From assembly GCA_907163375.1 (NCBI GenBank), contig CAJQUW010000607.1:1-64000 (forward strand): a stretch of DNA of 64,000 nucleotides. Reading direction: 5' to 3'. Position numbers and translations under genes: made by a program. The stretch is from Prostheceraeus crozeri. Its lineage: Eukaryota > Platyhelminthes > Polycladida > Euryleptidae. A model generated the notes under the pieces. That model worked only from the letters and a program-made list of their open reading frames with translations, searched no databases and was not told where the DNA came from. Each line of letters opens with the position of its first letter. Positions within the stretch are counted from its first letter, which is position 1. Below, one piece after another: positions 36,356 through 47,285 of the stretch.

Positions 36356-38853
36356 ATCAAATTACTGTGGTCGTAAGTGATAGGATTTCGACGAACTGCA
36401 AGCCTGCTTGGGCGGACAGCAGCAATGAGTAAATACAGTGCATGCTTCGTTAGCAACCGAGGCTGATAGTAATTGTTATCACAATAATGCAGATTTTCTC
36501 ATTAGTTTTTAACAACAAACTTTAATTTCAAGCACATGAAAGGTATACTAAATCGTTTGAGCGACCCATAAAAACTCATTGTCGTCTGCATCATACGCTG
36601 TCTAATAGAAAATATCTAGCCACTGGATTAGCAAAAGCATCAAACATGTAGAACTACCAGTTACTAGAAAGTGAATGTAATCTTGTTAGTGTCAGTATCC
36701 ACTTCATTTCTCATATTCTTTCTCACTTCGTTTTGAAATGTTACTTCTATCATTCAACTATTATTGTGCTGCGATCTGTGATACGAGTATGTTTGCAGTG
36801 ACACGCAACTGGATAACTTGCGCTTATGAATATCAGTAGGGAAGACTTTCGAGGGTACTATTCAATAGTGCATTTATAATGCAGCGAAGTTCACCTTATC
36901 GCTAAAAGGGACTATCATTTGTGATCACTTGAGAGCATCATGCTTGAGGAATAATGCGCCTAAAGTTGTAGAATTTCTCTCGATTATTATCTGTCCAAAT
37001 ACTCGAGAAGTCCTTCGTTCATAAATTCTGCTCATTCTGAGGTCGCACAAAGCCGCGCTGCAAATTTATAGGCCTGGCACAGCTACAGATGCAAGAATAT
37101 CAACTCCATGGCAGTTCCATAAATATTGCACAGACGTTTTGACACATGTTCGTCATTTCTCATGATGAACCAATGCGATTTTATCCATACCAAATGCACC
37201 ATGCAATATTAGTTTGAAATATTAATCACTTTTCTTTTATTTTGTCCTCCTTCAACGCTAGAGGTCAACAGGTCATTGTAACGCACGGACTACGCATGTC
37301 ACTATGTCACTCTCAATGGCTTTGGAGGAATGGCCGTCTCCTCCCTGGGGTACTCCTCGCCAGCAGTAGGCATTTAACACAATCGAATATAGTCCATTTG
37401 AAGTACTTAGTTAGCCTGCCATATCACTAATGAAATTCAGTAAATTGCTCATTAAATTTGAATGAAATTTCATACGTATCTTTGAAAATTCCATATCTAC
37501 ATGCATCGGAGGTTTTATGACTATCGACAGAGCATACAGCTGGTTACAAGTTTCATTATAAGTGCACCCTTTTTGCCCGTGTGCTCCGACCGATTTCGCC
37601 GCAAGAGCATTGAATTGAGACAAGATATTGAACTGCGATGACAGTCAGGCTTGAATTCCACCTCATTGCTTACGAAAGACTGAATGCTAGGCTGTTTCAC
37701 TTGGTCAGAAGCATGACATGGTAACAGTATGTCGCTGATGGTAAATTCAAAATCGTGCGATTAGAAAAGCGAACCGTCGAATAAAGATATCTCGACCGCA
37801 GGCGCCATATAAGGACTTGTTAGATGATGACGAGGTAGCTGTGATTGGCTGTTACAATTCAGCAGAAGCAGGTTCTAAAATAGATCATCTTATTCAAGAT
37901 TCCTGATCAATGCTCAGAAAGAATGCTTCATGTCCTCCCTCGGTATCTCCTCTGATGATGTTCAATTATTCTCTATTGCTCTTCTTCATATCTAAGTTCG
38001 AAGTTAACTTCTATATCGTTATTATGCAGTTCATATGATTCTTGGTCAAAAATATTTTTGTAGAATGGCACTGTAACTCAGTATTGATATAACTGTCCCA
38101 GGAAAAGCCTGAAAATGAAAATCATTTAACAGAAGCGTTCTCAATGATATCTAAAATTTATGCTTATGCTAAAATCATAGCCGGAAAATTAACTACCTCT
38201 GACAGGTTGCAGCTTTGCCTATTTTGGTTTATCTCCTCGAATTGTCAGATACCACTAGCTGATTTTCCGGTTAAAATTCTAAAAAACACAGGTTGTAGAA
38301 ATTGTGCGTAATTTAGCTATGGTACAATGTTGGAAAAGAGAGGGCAATAATTTATCTCGTAATGATGATATCTGCATCTATGTATGTGAAAGATATCTAA
38401 GAATTCTCAGTTGGCGCATATCAACATGTGCATTCATGGCATTTCTGCCCGTATATTTTCCTCCATTGAGGCCCAGTACATTTCAATTACACAAGAGAGT
38501 ATTAACATAGATTTTTTCGAGCAACAATGTAGGACATTATCTTATGCTCACGACGCGCCCTCAAAACTCATACATTATTTCCCTCAAAAATCCACGTTTC
38601 TGCTGAGATCAGTTCAATTATTCAAATTTCACTTCGAGACTTTTCCTAACACTTTTTTGAATACCACTTTGTTCAGGGACCATTTTGATTTGACACTTTG
38701 CATGATTTCTGAGAAGTTCTCGTGGCTTTATGAAGAAATCAAACATGCTTTGTTTTTGCTCTTTGATAATGAAGAGGATGGCATTATTTATAATGCAAAG
38801 TAGGAAATGAGTCATCATTCTTTAATTTCCTCCTCACTAGATAGGTACATGTC
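36356..38853. other. unique DNA, no gene seen
   Basis: Frames of 60-130 codons occur, such as 38411-38803, but none has a domain or splice context I can defend. A weakly conserved stretch near 38034-38120 (TGTCCCAGGAAAAGCCTGAA) resembles 61297-61370 in inverted orientation. Confidence 0.45.
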
Positions 38854-39075
38854 TTAACACTAGAAAGGCTGAAAATTAAACTACTTAAAAGCGCGACTGG
38901 CGTCATTTTTGACGCCTTTCGATAATTTATCCTGTATTTCATATTACATGCCAGGAAACATTTCTTCTGGTTTGTAGGCTTTACTGATTATAATTAGATG
39001 ACATTTACTATCGTAATTCAGCATTAATACATATTACAAGTCAATTGCAAACTATGACTACTTCTTAAACACACC

Positions 39076-39654
39076 TTGCACTTCTGGATGCATTTTGCAT
39101 CTCCGATCGACGCACGCTATCGTGGGATACTTGCTTCTGCATGTGTGTATCACCTTGCATACAATGTGTGCAAAGGACAAAGGAAGGACAGAGTGAGGAG
39201 TGATAGATTTGGACTCATCTCTCAGTTATGGGATCGTTTAGTCGAGAACAGCAGTTGTTGCCATGCCGGGTTCGATGCCCATTCATTGCAGAACAAGCCC
39301 AACAAGTTCGGCATAAAGTTTTGGATTCTATGTGAAGTAGAAAGCAACTTCGTTCTGAATAGATTCCCCTATCTCGGCAAAGACGACCACGAAGGACAAC
39401 TGGGTCAACACGTTGTGCTCAGGCTGACGTTGCCATATATTCGGAAGGGATACAACGTCACCACTGACAACTTCTTTACTTCGAAAACCCTGGCCGAGGA
39501 TCTCATAAAGGTAGACACTACCATTGTTGGTACGATAAGGCGTACAAGGAGAGAAATACTACGTCGGGTGCTTACACACGAGTCGTCAATGGATCTGTAC
39601 AGTTGTGATGCGTACAAGCTCGATGACAAACCAATTACACTTGTTGCTCCTTGA
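39076..39654 (+). pseudogene. piggyBac transposase fragment
   Basis: A 192-codon frame contains DRFGLISQLWDRLVEN, then NKPNKFGIKFWILCEVES, FPYLGKDD, GYNVTTDNFFTSKTLAEDL and GTIRRTRREI. These are hallmark strings of the piggyBac DDE domain. The second catalytic aspartate (TTDNFFTS) is present. The segment carrying the first aspartate, normally a TIDE..GFRGR-type stretch just before NKP, is missing, which indicates an internal deletion. The third aspartate and the cysteine-rich C terminus are absent because the coding sequence stops where the Penelope-like end begins. It cannot catalyse transposition. Confidence 0.9.
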
Positions 39655-39800
39655 AATTTATTGACCAGATTAAAATAGTTAATTAAAAGATAATGTACAA
39701 CCCCTACGCGTTTCGAGCGTTCGCTCTTCCTCAGGGGGTAATTCGCTAAAACCAACAGAAGGAATAACAGTATTTCACAAATCCTGAGGGTCATTTCAAC
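39655..39800 (-). mobile_element. Penelope-like end inserted in piggyBac
   Basis: Piggybac-derived coding sequence ends at 39654. The following stretch, read on the minus strand, carries a hammerhead ribozyme motif of Penelope type (39700-39739). The right edge is uncertain, somewhere before the 64-bp repeats at 39884. It represents an insertion into an already resident piggyBac copy. Confidence 0.55.
39700..39739 (-). ncRNA. minimal type I hammerhead ribozyme motif
   Basis: On the minus strand stem I is ACCCC paired with GGGGT. The core is CTGAGGA, stem II is GAGCG/CGCTC with a two-base loop, and the second core strand is GAAA. A very short stem III follows, then the cleavage triplet GTA directly before the 3' strand of stem I. 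All core positions fit a hammerhead. The tiny stem III is the hallmark of Penelope-type versions, which are thought to work best as dimers. Confidence 0.75.
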
Positions 39801-39883
39801 ATTGGAGAGGGAATGTTTGTTAAATTAGCAATTCGATGGGTTTCTGTCACTTTTATCCTCAGCCTTATTAACCTTTTCACTGC

Positions 39884-40139
39884 TATTGACGGAAGGTTCC
39901 GTCATTATTCTGTTACTGTCCATGCTGGTTCCTTTTCTCTAATAAGCGATTGACGGAAGGTTCCGTCATAATTCTGTTACTGCCCATGCTGGTTCCTTTT
40001 CTCTAATGAGTGATTGACGAAAGGTTCCGTCATAATTCTGTTACTGCCCATGCTGGTTCCTTTTCTCAAATGAGCGATTGACGGAAGGTTCCATCATAAT
40101 TCTGTTACTGTCCGTGCTGGTTCCTTTTCTCTAATAACC
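39884..40139. repeat. four 64-bp tandem repeats in the piggyBac right end
   Basis: Units start at 39886, 39950, 40014 and 40078 (TTGACGGAAGGTTCCGTCAT), exactly 64 bp apart. Each holds the dyad GACGGAAGGTTCCGTC, partly altered in units 3 and 4. Subterminal repeats of this kind commonly bind transposase. Confidence 0.92.
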
Positions 40140-40362
40140 GCCGCCTTTCTAGTGTTAACAGTAAGAATTCAAATTTGCTATCAAATTCTACACGTCTGAA
40201 GTAGACTTTTCTACATTTCCATCTTATTAACAAAGCTGATTTTGAAACTTGATCAAAATTCTGATGCTTCCATTTTGCATTATGCAGGTCATTGGTAAAT
40301 AACTACATCAATTTCTATAAATCCACAACAGCATGTACTATGTTGGCCTCTCGTGTTTTCAG

Positions 40363-40619
40363 GTACTGTTTGGGTGAATCCTCTGTTGTCCGCCTCCTTC
40401 ATAATCTGCGTTCCCATGCGTTCCTCCGTGATGAGTACAAGCGATTTGGTGCTGATATCGACGACAAGGCTGCTTCTGACACGAATGATGACATTTCTCC
40501 GTCCATGCGAGCATACAGCATTACTGATGATGGTGACATTAAATGTCCGAATATTCTTTTTCAGACCCTTTTTTACAATATATTTGATTTTTATGAGTTT
40601 AATCGTGCTCTGTTTTTAA
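40363..40619 (+). CDS. candidate host exon 1, unknown protein
   Basis: A pyrimidine-rich acceptor (CTCTCGTGTTTTCAG) precedes 40363 and a GTAAGT donor follows 40619. The enclosed 257 bp are open in one frame: YCLGESSVVRLLHNLRSHAF, then LRDEYKRFGADIDDKAASD and TNDDISPSMRAYSITDDGD. The first two-thirds has balanced, charged composition like real protein. The last third is aromatic-rich and less convincing. Its phase fits the next candidate exon (41848-41950). I do not recognise the family. It lies just outside the piggyBac element, so it is not transposase. It could also be a chance frame. Confidence 0.35.
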
Positions 40620-41847
40620 GTAAGTGATATTTGACTTAGATTTTACGACATAGCCGATAAAACCTAATTTCGGTATCGAGCATCGAATTTCGAACAGCCA
40701 AAAGTCTTGAGCATCTAGTATCTAGAATTTCGAATGTTGCGTACTCGCACACTGCTGTTTGAAGCGTAGACCTACTCTAAAGAGGGATTCAATACTTCCA
40801 TCAGAATAATGTGAAAACGCATGGACAAGTTTGTCTCCTATTCTAGGAAATTATTAGCATAATTTGTTCTACTGATAAAGCAAATATTCAGTAGTTCTAT
40901 CAATAAAGAATCTGATGAAGAATGATAATTGATAATACATCTGATAACCAAGGGATCTTCCATAATCCTCGTGGACAGCAGAGAGGGAGGGCGGCTTATG
41001 TGCTGTCCACTGTCTGTCCATGTAAAGGAGGGGAGCAATAGTCCACGTGGACACTTAGAGAGGAAAATTATTGCTGAAGGCAGCCTATAGGCAGAACAAA
41101 TCTACAACTTGGAGATATATTAAAAATTAAATATTTTGGTTTTATTTCAAAATACTGAAAGATATTCGACAGATCACATAACATGGAAGATTCTCTTGAT
41201 AGATCTCTTTCAAAATGAAATACAGCGACAAAATTCATACATGACTTCATATGCATGTAGATTCATGAAAAAGGTTCATAAGATAGGCCTACATGTACTT
41301 ACAGTACATATTTTGTCAAAATAGGCCTACCTATTTCTTGTGTCCTGTGTATTTAACTTGGAAGATACATATCTTATATAAACAGTCAGCCTATGTTCAT
41401 GAATGGAGATCGAAGGACAGCCCAATACTGCATAAGCTGGATTATCGAATAATCACGTAGAATATAATCTAGGACTGTATCCACAGTGCAGATATCCCAA
41501 AAAGCAGATATCTAAAGTTGAATACATATCCGCAATGAACAGTAATTGTCCACCGTCTACGGGAGTGTGAGTCAGTGTCAATTAATTGTCCATTAGGCGG
41601 TCGGAAACATCGTGTGATTCCACAAATTGCCGTCATTACAAGACTACGAAATGAAAATGCAACCGAACATGATTTTCTACTTCTCATTTTATAAAGCAAT
41701 TTTTCCATATTCAATTCTTCTTGTAACCAGTAGTAGGCGATGTCTTAATTAAATTTCATCGCAATAATGTGGATCTACATGCATTTCGAGCAGTACCTGA
41801 TTTATGGCATTATTGCCCATTGATATCCGACTTTTCTCTTTGTTCAG

Positions 41848-41950
41848 CCGATCATTTACGTACCGAGCAGGTCAATGTCACAGATTATCTTGAGGAGAAT
41901 CAAATGGAAGCATGCAACAATTGTAGATTCCTGCCGCAAGGCAATCTATT
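41848..41950 (+). CDS. candidate host exon 2, unknown protein
   Basis: A strong acceptor (CTTTTCTCTTTGTTCAG) precedes 41848 and a GTAAGT donor follows 41950. The 103-bp exon reads DHLRTEQVNVTDYLEENQ, then MEACNNCRFLPQGNL. The upstream candidate ends with one base of a codon and this one begins with the two bases needed to complete it (A+CC, threonine), so the pair is phase-compatible. The NNC motif and acidic content look protein-like. No homologue comes to mind. Downstream exons would lie beyond the P-like insertion at 42177 or not exist. Confidence 0.35.
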
Positions 41951-42176
41951 GTAAGTTACTATATGAAAATGCTTATTTAATATAGATGGAGAAAAATTGA
42001 TAATCGCGAATATTTGCAAAGTACAATGATAGTTGCCCGTATCTTCCCATTGTCAAACACAGGAAGCTGTCATCGTTAAGGCACTGCTGTTGTGACAACG
42101 CGCATTTTCACGACCTCCTATTCCTTTCTACTCCTTTATTATTATAGAGTGTCGGATTTCTATGGTACTACTATAT

Positions 42177-42415
42177 ATATTGGTTGTTCAAAATCATAGA
42201 AATTTTTAACACTAAAACCTCTAGAATGGAAGTAAAGCACAATAGTGGCACAAAAATCGCACGCATTTTCACTTAGATGACCTTGTCAACGGATAAATCA
42301 TTGGATTAGAATCAGTCACATGTGTGACTCTAAGCTTCTCATTGGTGGTTCATGTCCCAACTTAGTTCCCCGGATAAGCCGCGACCTTAAGTCTACTTCC
42401 TAAATCTACAATCAG
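42177..42415 (+). repeat. 239-bp direct repeat, left copy
   Basis: The segment is identical to 47047-47285 except for one substitution that I could see (CCTCTAGAATGG against CCTCTGGAATGG). It starts ATATTGGTTGTTC and ends TCTACAATCAG. It has no inverted ends, no primer-binding site after it and no polypurine tract before its partner, so it does not behave like a retroviral LTR. Confidence 0.95.
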
Positions 42416-43625
42416 ATTTGATAATGAGGGTTAGTAGTTTCATTAGTAGTTTAGAACACTACCACTCATGTTACCTAAGTCAAGATACTAAATCGCTATG
42501 TACAACTATTAATTGCGCATATCATAACTCATGTATATACGCACATCCCCATCTTTATACACTATATAAATAATTAAAGCAATGAAGAATATGACAAGAA
42601 AATTTATTACAGTTTGCAGCATTTCTCTACAGTTTCTTGTTTTTTTTTACATAATTTTACAATATTTACAAAAATTCGTGTTAAAACATTCATCCAACAA
42701 ATAAGAAAATATTGCAAGAACTATTTACAGAAAATGAAGGAATATTTACAACATCATATTTACATGATTTGACAACCATTGTGTACATCAAAAATCACTC
42801 TGAAGTTTCCTGCATTTTTTTGTAATACTTGCCGACTCATCTTTTGTGTTCACTCGTTTTAGTTCATTCTTTGACAAACAATTGTACATTCGTGTGAGAA
42901 TATGGTCGCTTGAAAAAAGAGCGGTTGATCACATGATTGTCAGTTGAAACAGCAACAACATGAAAAAGTGAATCAATTTGACGAATGACACTCATAAACT
43001 CATTGTACAAAATATCGGAATTAAGTCGAAACACAGGAATTAAACACACGACATCCTTACATTTTGAACAAGACGACTGAATCATAAAAGTTAAAACGGT
43101 CTTGGCGGGTATGCCATCCGATGTATAACCTACAAATTGTCCATTACTGAGTTCTACACGCTGAGCAGTATAGACTTTGTCGATCATCAATGTAGCAATT
43201 TTTTCTCTGTCATCCAAAAAACTTGATCTCCTTTGCAGATACTCGAGATCAATCGAACCGGTTTCAACTGCAGATCCTCTAGACCAGGGGTTCTCAAACT
43301 TTTTATGAGGATTACCCATTAAATTCCCAAAGACTAACAATTACCCATTTTAGTGCGACTATACTCTGCAATTCATTTTCGAAAATTAGGCTATTCTTAA
43401 CGTTTTATTACCCATCTTTATCAATAAAACGACATTATTTGGGCTACACTTTTTTATTTATCATTACCGTAAAACAAAAAAGTCGAAATAATTGTAGGAT
43501 TATACATTCATCTCCGTGTTCGTAAATACTAACAAAACAATACTTTCAAAACTAAACAAAATAACAGAGTAAACTAAACTAAATGATATTCAAAACTAAA
43601 CGAAATATCAGGGGAATCTCGTCAT

Positions 43626-44750
43626 TTAATGAGAAGAATGCAATTGTTTTTTTGCAATTAAGCGATCAATACGTGGACTAGTTTTCGAAAGTGCCAGTCT
43701 CAAGTCGGCGCCGGCTTGTAGTCGCGTGCGATACTTATCTTTCATGTAAAACAAGGCAGAAAAGCCCGACTCACATAAATAGGTTGTCGGGAAGGGCAGT
43801 AAAACTTTCAAAGCTCTACGAAACAGCTTTGGATAATCATTACTTGTTGATAACCAAAACGTTGGAAGATCTTGAGCAGAGAACTCTTCTTTGCTGACCT
43901 CATCAGCTCGAAGTTGGACGAATTCGTCTTTTGCATCATCACTATCCTCGATGCATGTTTCACGCGAAGCAAATGGTTGTTTAACCCAGACATCTGTGTT
44001 GCGGTGTGCCTTTGGGCAATAGCGTTCTAGTTTTCCTCGAAGCTCTTGTAAATGTTCATAAACAAGGTCGGTTGGGCATGCTACCCCCGTTGACTGGACA
44101 ATCGAGTCCAACGTTGTCAGCATCGCAACATTGCCGTTGTCAATCCACCGTATCCACAGATCCAATTGAGCACAGAAACCGTCCAACTTTGATTGGACAT
44201 CCAACAAGCAGGATCCTTGTCCTTCTAACGAGATGTTCGAATTATTGAGGGCACCAAATATATCACAGAGATAAGCCAATTTGGCCAGGAAAACGTCATC
44301 CTTGAATTTCTCGGCGTCACAATGGTCTTTAGTGGCAAGAAAATCAGAGATTTCGTTCCTGAGTTCGTACACTCGTTGAACTACTCGTCCTCTCGATAGC
44401 CATCGCACTTCAGTGTGAAGCAGAAGTCCAACATGTTCACTACCGACCTCTTCACACATTGCTCTGAAAAGCCTTGTATTTGTCGCTCTCGTCTTAATTA
44501 AGTTGATGCTTTTGATGACAGTGTCCATGACAATCTTGAGTTCATCGGGAAGAGTCTTTGATGCGATGACCTGTCGATGGATAGCACAATGAACGACGGT
44601 TATCAAAGGATTCTTTTCTCGGACACGTGCGACGAAACCCGATCTCACTCCAATCATAGCGGGAGCCCCGTCTGTGCATATGGCCTCGAGCTTATTCCAG
44701 TCGAGTTGATGAGCGTCGAAATAGTTGGAAACACAGTCGAAAATGTCCAC
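43626..44750 (-). pseudogene. hAT transposase catalytic and dimerisation part
   Basis: This 374-codon frame carries CTDGAPAMIGVRSGFVARV with the second catalytic aspartate, VHCAIHRQVIASK, and LLLHTEVRWLSRGRVVQRVY (a conserved hAT helix). LAYLCDIFGALNNSNISLEG follows, and finally LCESGFSALFYMKDKYRTRL, the C-terminal region with the catalytic glutamate and dimer interface. The frame is uninterrupted and ends naturally at 43626. Its start is set by the deletion that removed the first aspartate, so the protein should be inactive. Host genes ZBED5 and SCAND3 derive from this group, but the intact transposon ends show that this is a transposon copy. Confidence 0.92.
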
Positions 44751-44756
44751 ACATCC

Positions 44757-45165
44757 TTTCCGTCATTATCTTCGCAGCCGGCATAATAAGTTCCTCCGCC
44801 AATGTATGTGGCTTCTTTGCCTTCGCAAGAAGGTAAGCGACATCATAAGAAGCATTGACTGCATTACGATTTGTTACTGCGAAATGACCGGTCGCGTCTA
44901 GTCTTTGGTTTCGGACGATGCTTTCCTTTTTCAGAAAGAATTCTCGATCTTGATCCTTGTGCTCAGGATGTACATTGTCAAGATGGGCTCGAAGCTTTCC
45001 CGGTTTCATGTTTTCACTAGAGAGGACCTTGTGGCAAATAACACACTGCGGTTTACTAACTCCTTTATCCACAAACTCGGTAAATCCATAGTCCAAAAAT
45101 TCGTCCTTGTACTTCCGCTCAGGTTGCGGTATGACTTTCTGCTTCTTTCTCGGCGGCATCGTCAT
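44757..45165 (-). pseudogene. hAT transposase N-terminal part (BED-type zinc finger)
   Basis: From MTMPPRKKQK the frame continues with basic residues, DEFLDYGFTEFVDKG, and a zinc finger QCVICHKVLSSENMKPGKLR..HLDNVHPEH with C-x2-C and H-x4-H. It then runs LLAKAKKPHTLAEELIMPAAKIM. These match the start of ZBED5-like hAT transposases, where the finger binds the transposon ends. After KIMTERMC the reading changes frame into the catalytic part, and about 100 residues expected in between, including the first catalytic aspartate, are missing. The upstream extension of the frame to 45306 is probably not translated. Confidence 0.88.
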
Positions 45166-47046
45166 ACGAAGTAAAAGACAGTTTGTGGTAGCAAAAAGTC
45201 GATGCGCAGAAAACAAGAGCGGCGTACGAAATGTTGTCCTCGTTGGAGAAGTCTGTCCTGTGCACAGTGCGTGTGTAAGGAAGAAACTGACGAGCCAGTT
45301 CGTCACGTGAGATATGACATCGACTGTCTCTACGAGTACGGAAACTGAGTTTGGCCTTGCCCTCGACCACTGAAATCAATTACCTCACGCAACATTGTCT
45401 CAGGCTACGGAGGCTACAAACAATAGCTCTACTGCGTTTCCCTAATCAACGGCGGCGACCAATGAGAAGACAATATAGCTGTTTTCACTTGACTAGCGTT
45501 CGATCAGAAGACCAGAACATCAGTCGCAGAGGATGAGAGAAAATTATGATCCAATATCTTAAAAAGCTTAGGGCCTATCATAGCGAATACTGTAGTGGAG
45601 CTCAATCTTACTTTAACTAATTCTAGGTAGGAAATCCGTCGTTACCCATAAATTTTCTTCATTTTACCCAACTTTGGGTAATTACCCAGAGTTTGAGAAC
45701 CCCTGCTCTAGACAATGAACGCAGCGTAGTCATAGAGGGCAGAATGAAAATATCTCGTAATTTATTATACAAAGATGCACTTGTAATCTGCCACAAAAAA
45801 GAAAGTGCCAACGTCCTACATGAATATTTTCTGGCATTCTTTGGTACTTAACAAAGTCGTAGCTGCTCAATAACAAAATTTACTAGGTGGTACATTTCAA
45901 ATTCGGGGTCATCTGATTGACTTTCACAATCTAAAAATGTTTCAAGAAAAGAAGCAGCGAGTTCTAGGTACTGAGAGCTACTGTTGTTATCTAAATGTTT
46001 TTCTGACAAATTCTTCGTATAGGCAATAACGTTACAAAGTTGAGAAATAGTTTTTACTTTATCTCCACTGAAGATATGGCGAAAGTTGGAATTCGCTAAC
46101 TTTGATGACAGCACGAATACTCGCACGCTCATGCTTTCGTCGACGATCACCGTAGCTTTGTGAACAGGAGCCATAAGTTCGACGTTAGAAACACTGACGT
46201 ACATAAAAATCAAACACGACTGATGATCTACCTTCACAATATTGGTGGGGAGAGGGTGACTTGAAGAATCACTTAGTTTCGAACGCAGAGCATCGAGAGA
46301 ATCAAACGAATCTTCCTCAATAGATTCTCTGATCAAATTCTCAATTCTATTGTTCTCAAAGGACCGTCGGGAATCAGCAGTCGAATTTGAAGATCGGGGA
46401 ACAGTTGGAGATTTGGTGAAATATTTAGGACACTCTGGGAACACTGAAGGAATTGCCGTTGATTTCAATCGTTTCTTCTGAAGAATTTGCGATAATCTAC
46501 TCTCCCGTCTACTTTCACGTGAGTCGGTCGACGTTGTTTCGAAGTCGTGGTCGTTGAAGTGTTGAAGAATCACACACTGTGATTCTCATTAGGAGTAAAT
46601 CCTTTCGTGGGATAGCAGACATCCATCTTGAATGTAGAGCAGGGTCTGTTGGAAACTGAAACATCGAGCATTTCTCAATGACCTAATTTTCCTGGGCTTA
46701 TAGCCACTGCGACAATTAGGAACGCAGCACAAAAACACCATCGGTTGAACGTTGTCTTTAAAATATATGTTACACGGTAATGCACGTTATGGCGAGCGAA
46801 GTTGAGAATCGGACAGTCTGATAGTCAGCAAGACGAAGCAATGTCCCAGCTAACACATTTACACATAGGTAATGAAAGGTGTGAGTCACGTTATCGCATG
46901 CATTGGAACTTCGAAGGGACAGCTTCTCGCTCTATCTTTGTCATGTAAGCAGTCACTGCAGCGCGAGATGTTAACCCTCTCCCTGTCAAGGCAGATTTCG
47001 CAAAATCGTGCGTTGTTCTTCCCGATACACTATCTATAATTCCCTG

Positions 47047-47285
47047 ATATTGGTTGTTCAAAATCATAGAAATTTTTAACACTAAAACCTCTGGAATGGA
47101 AGTAAAGCACAATAGTGGCACAAAAATCGCACGCATTTTCACTTAGATGACCTTGTCAACGGATAAATCATTGGATTAGAATCAGTCACATGTGTGACTC
47201 TAAGCTTCTCATTGGTGGTTCATGTCCCAACTTAGTTCCCCGGATAAGCCGCGACCTTAAGTCTACTTCCTAAATCTACAATCAG
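47047..47285 (+). repeat. 239-bp direct repeat, right copy
   Basis: Partner of 42177-42415 in the same orientation. The high identity implies that both copies arose together and recently, or are kept alike by gene conversion. Confidence 0.95.

Larger units (their letters stand above)
38858..40154 (+). mobile_element. piggyBac element, internally deleted
   Basis: TTAA target sites flank both ends (38854-38857 and 40155-40158). The 12-bp inverted termini are CACTAGAAAGGC and GCCTTTCTAGTG. The left subterminal region contains GCGTCATTTTTGACGCC, a dyad often found in piggyBac ends. A transposase fragment lies at 39076-39654. A Penelope-like end interrupts it immediately afterwards, and a 64-bp tandem repeat fills the right subterminal region. 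At 1297 bp the element is too short to be autonomous. Confidence 0.93.
43285..45705 (-). mobile_element. hAT transposon with perfect 8-bp TSD
   Basis: Termini are CAGGGGTTCTCAAACT at the left and AGTTTGAGAACCCCTG at the right, a perfect 16-bp inverted repeat. CTCTAGAC is duplicated exactly on both sides (43277-43284 and 45706-45713). The 2421-bp element carries a minus-strand transposase of the ZBED5/SCAND3-like type with an internal deletion. It is inserted within the P-like transposase and is therefore younger than that copy. Confidence 0.95.
42864..46700 (-). pseudogene. THAP-domain P-like transposase, split by hAT insertion
   Basis: Read from the right, the N-terminal THAP domain is scattered over frames: FQFPTDPALHSRW (near 46660), GFTPNENHSV and HFNDHDFE, followed by the closing RLKSTAIPSVFP (near 46460). 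A 241-codon frame (45848-46573) covers the middle. The catalytic region continues as LYNKLRDIFILPSMTTLRSL up to the hAT and resumes at 43276. It then runs ..ATLMIDKVYTAQRV, NGQFVGYTSDG, AKTVLTFMIQS, VVCLIPVFRLNSD and VVAVSTDNHVINRSFF, with two candidate catalytic aspartates (IDKVY, STDN). The protein stops at 42864 before the GTP-binding and last catalytic regions of P transposases. Besides the hAT there are several frame changes in the THAP part and one after 45848. Confidence 0.82.
42177..47285 (-). mobile_element. THAP/P-like DNA transposon between 239-bp direct repeats
   Basis: A minus-strand P-element/THAP9-type transposase occupies the interior, split by a nested hAT (43285-45705). Identical direct repeats of 239 bp bound the whole unit. 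Classic P elements have short inverted termini and 8-bp duplications. Neither is found here, and the flanking octamers (TACTATAT, CTTTAACT) do not match. The repeats may be genuine long direct termini, or the trace of a segmental event. Without the hAT the unit is about 2.7 kb. Confidence 0.6.

Noticed and set aside
38034-38120. Repeat shared with 61297-61370
   Set aside because: Similarity is limited to short blocks with large gaps. Too weak to call a family.
42177-47285. LTR retrotransposon bounded by 239-bp LTRs
   Set aside because: No primer-binding site, polypurine tract, gag, protease, reverse transcriptase or integrase. The interior encodes a P-like transposase instead.
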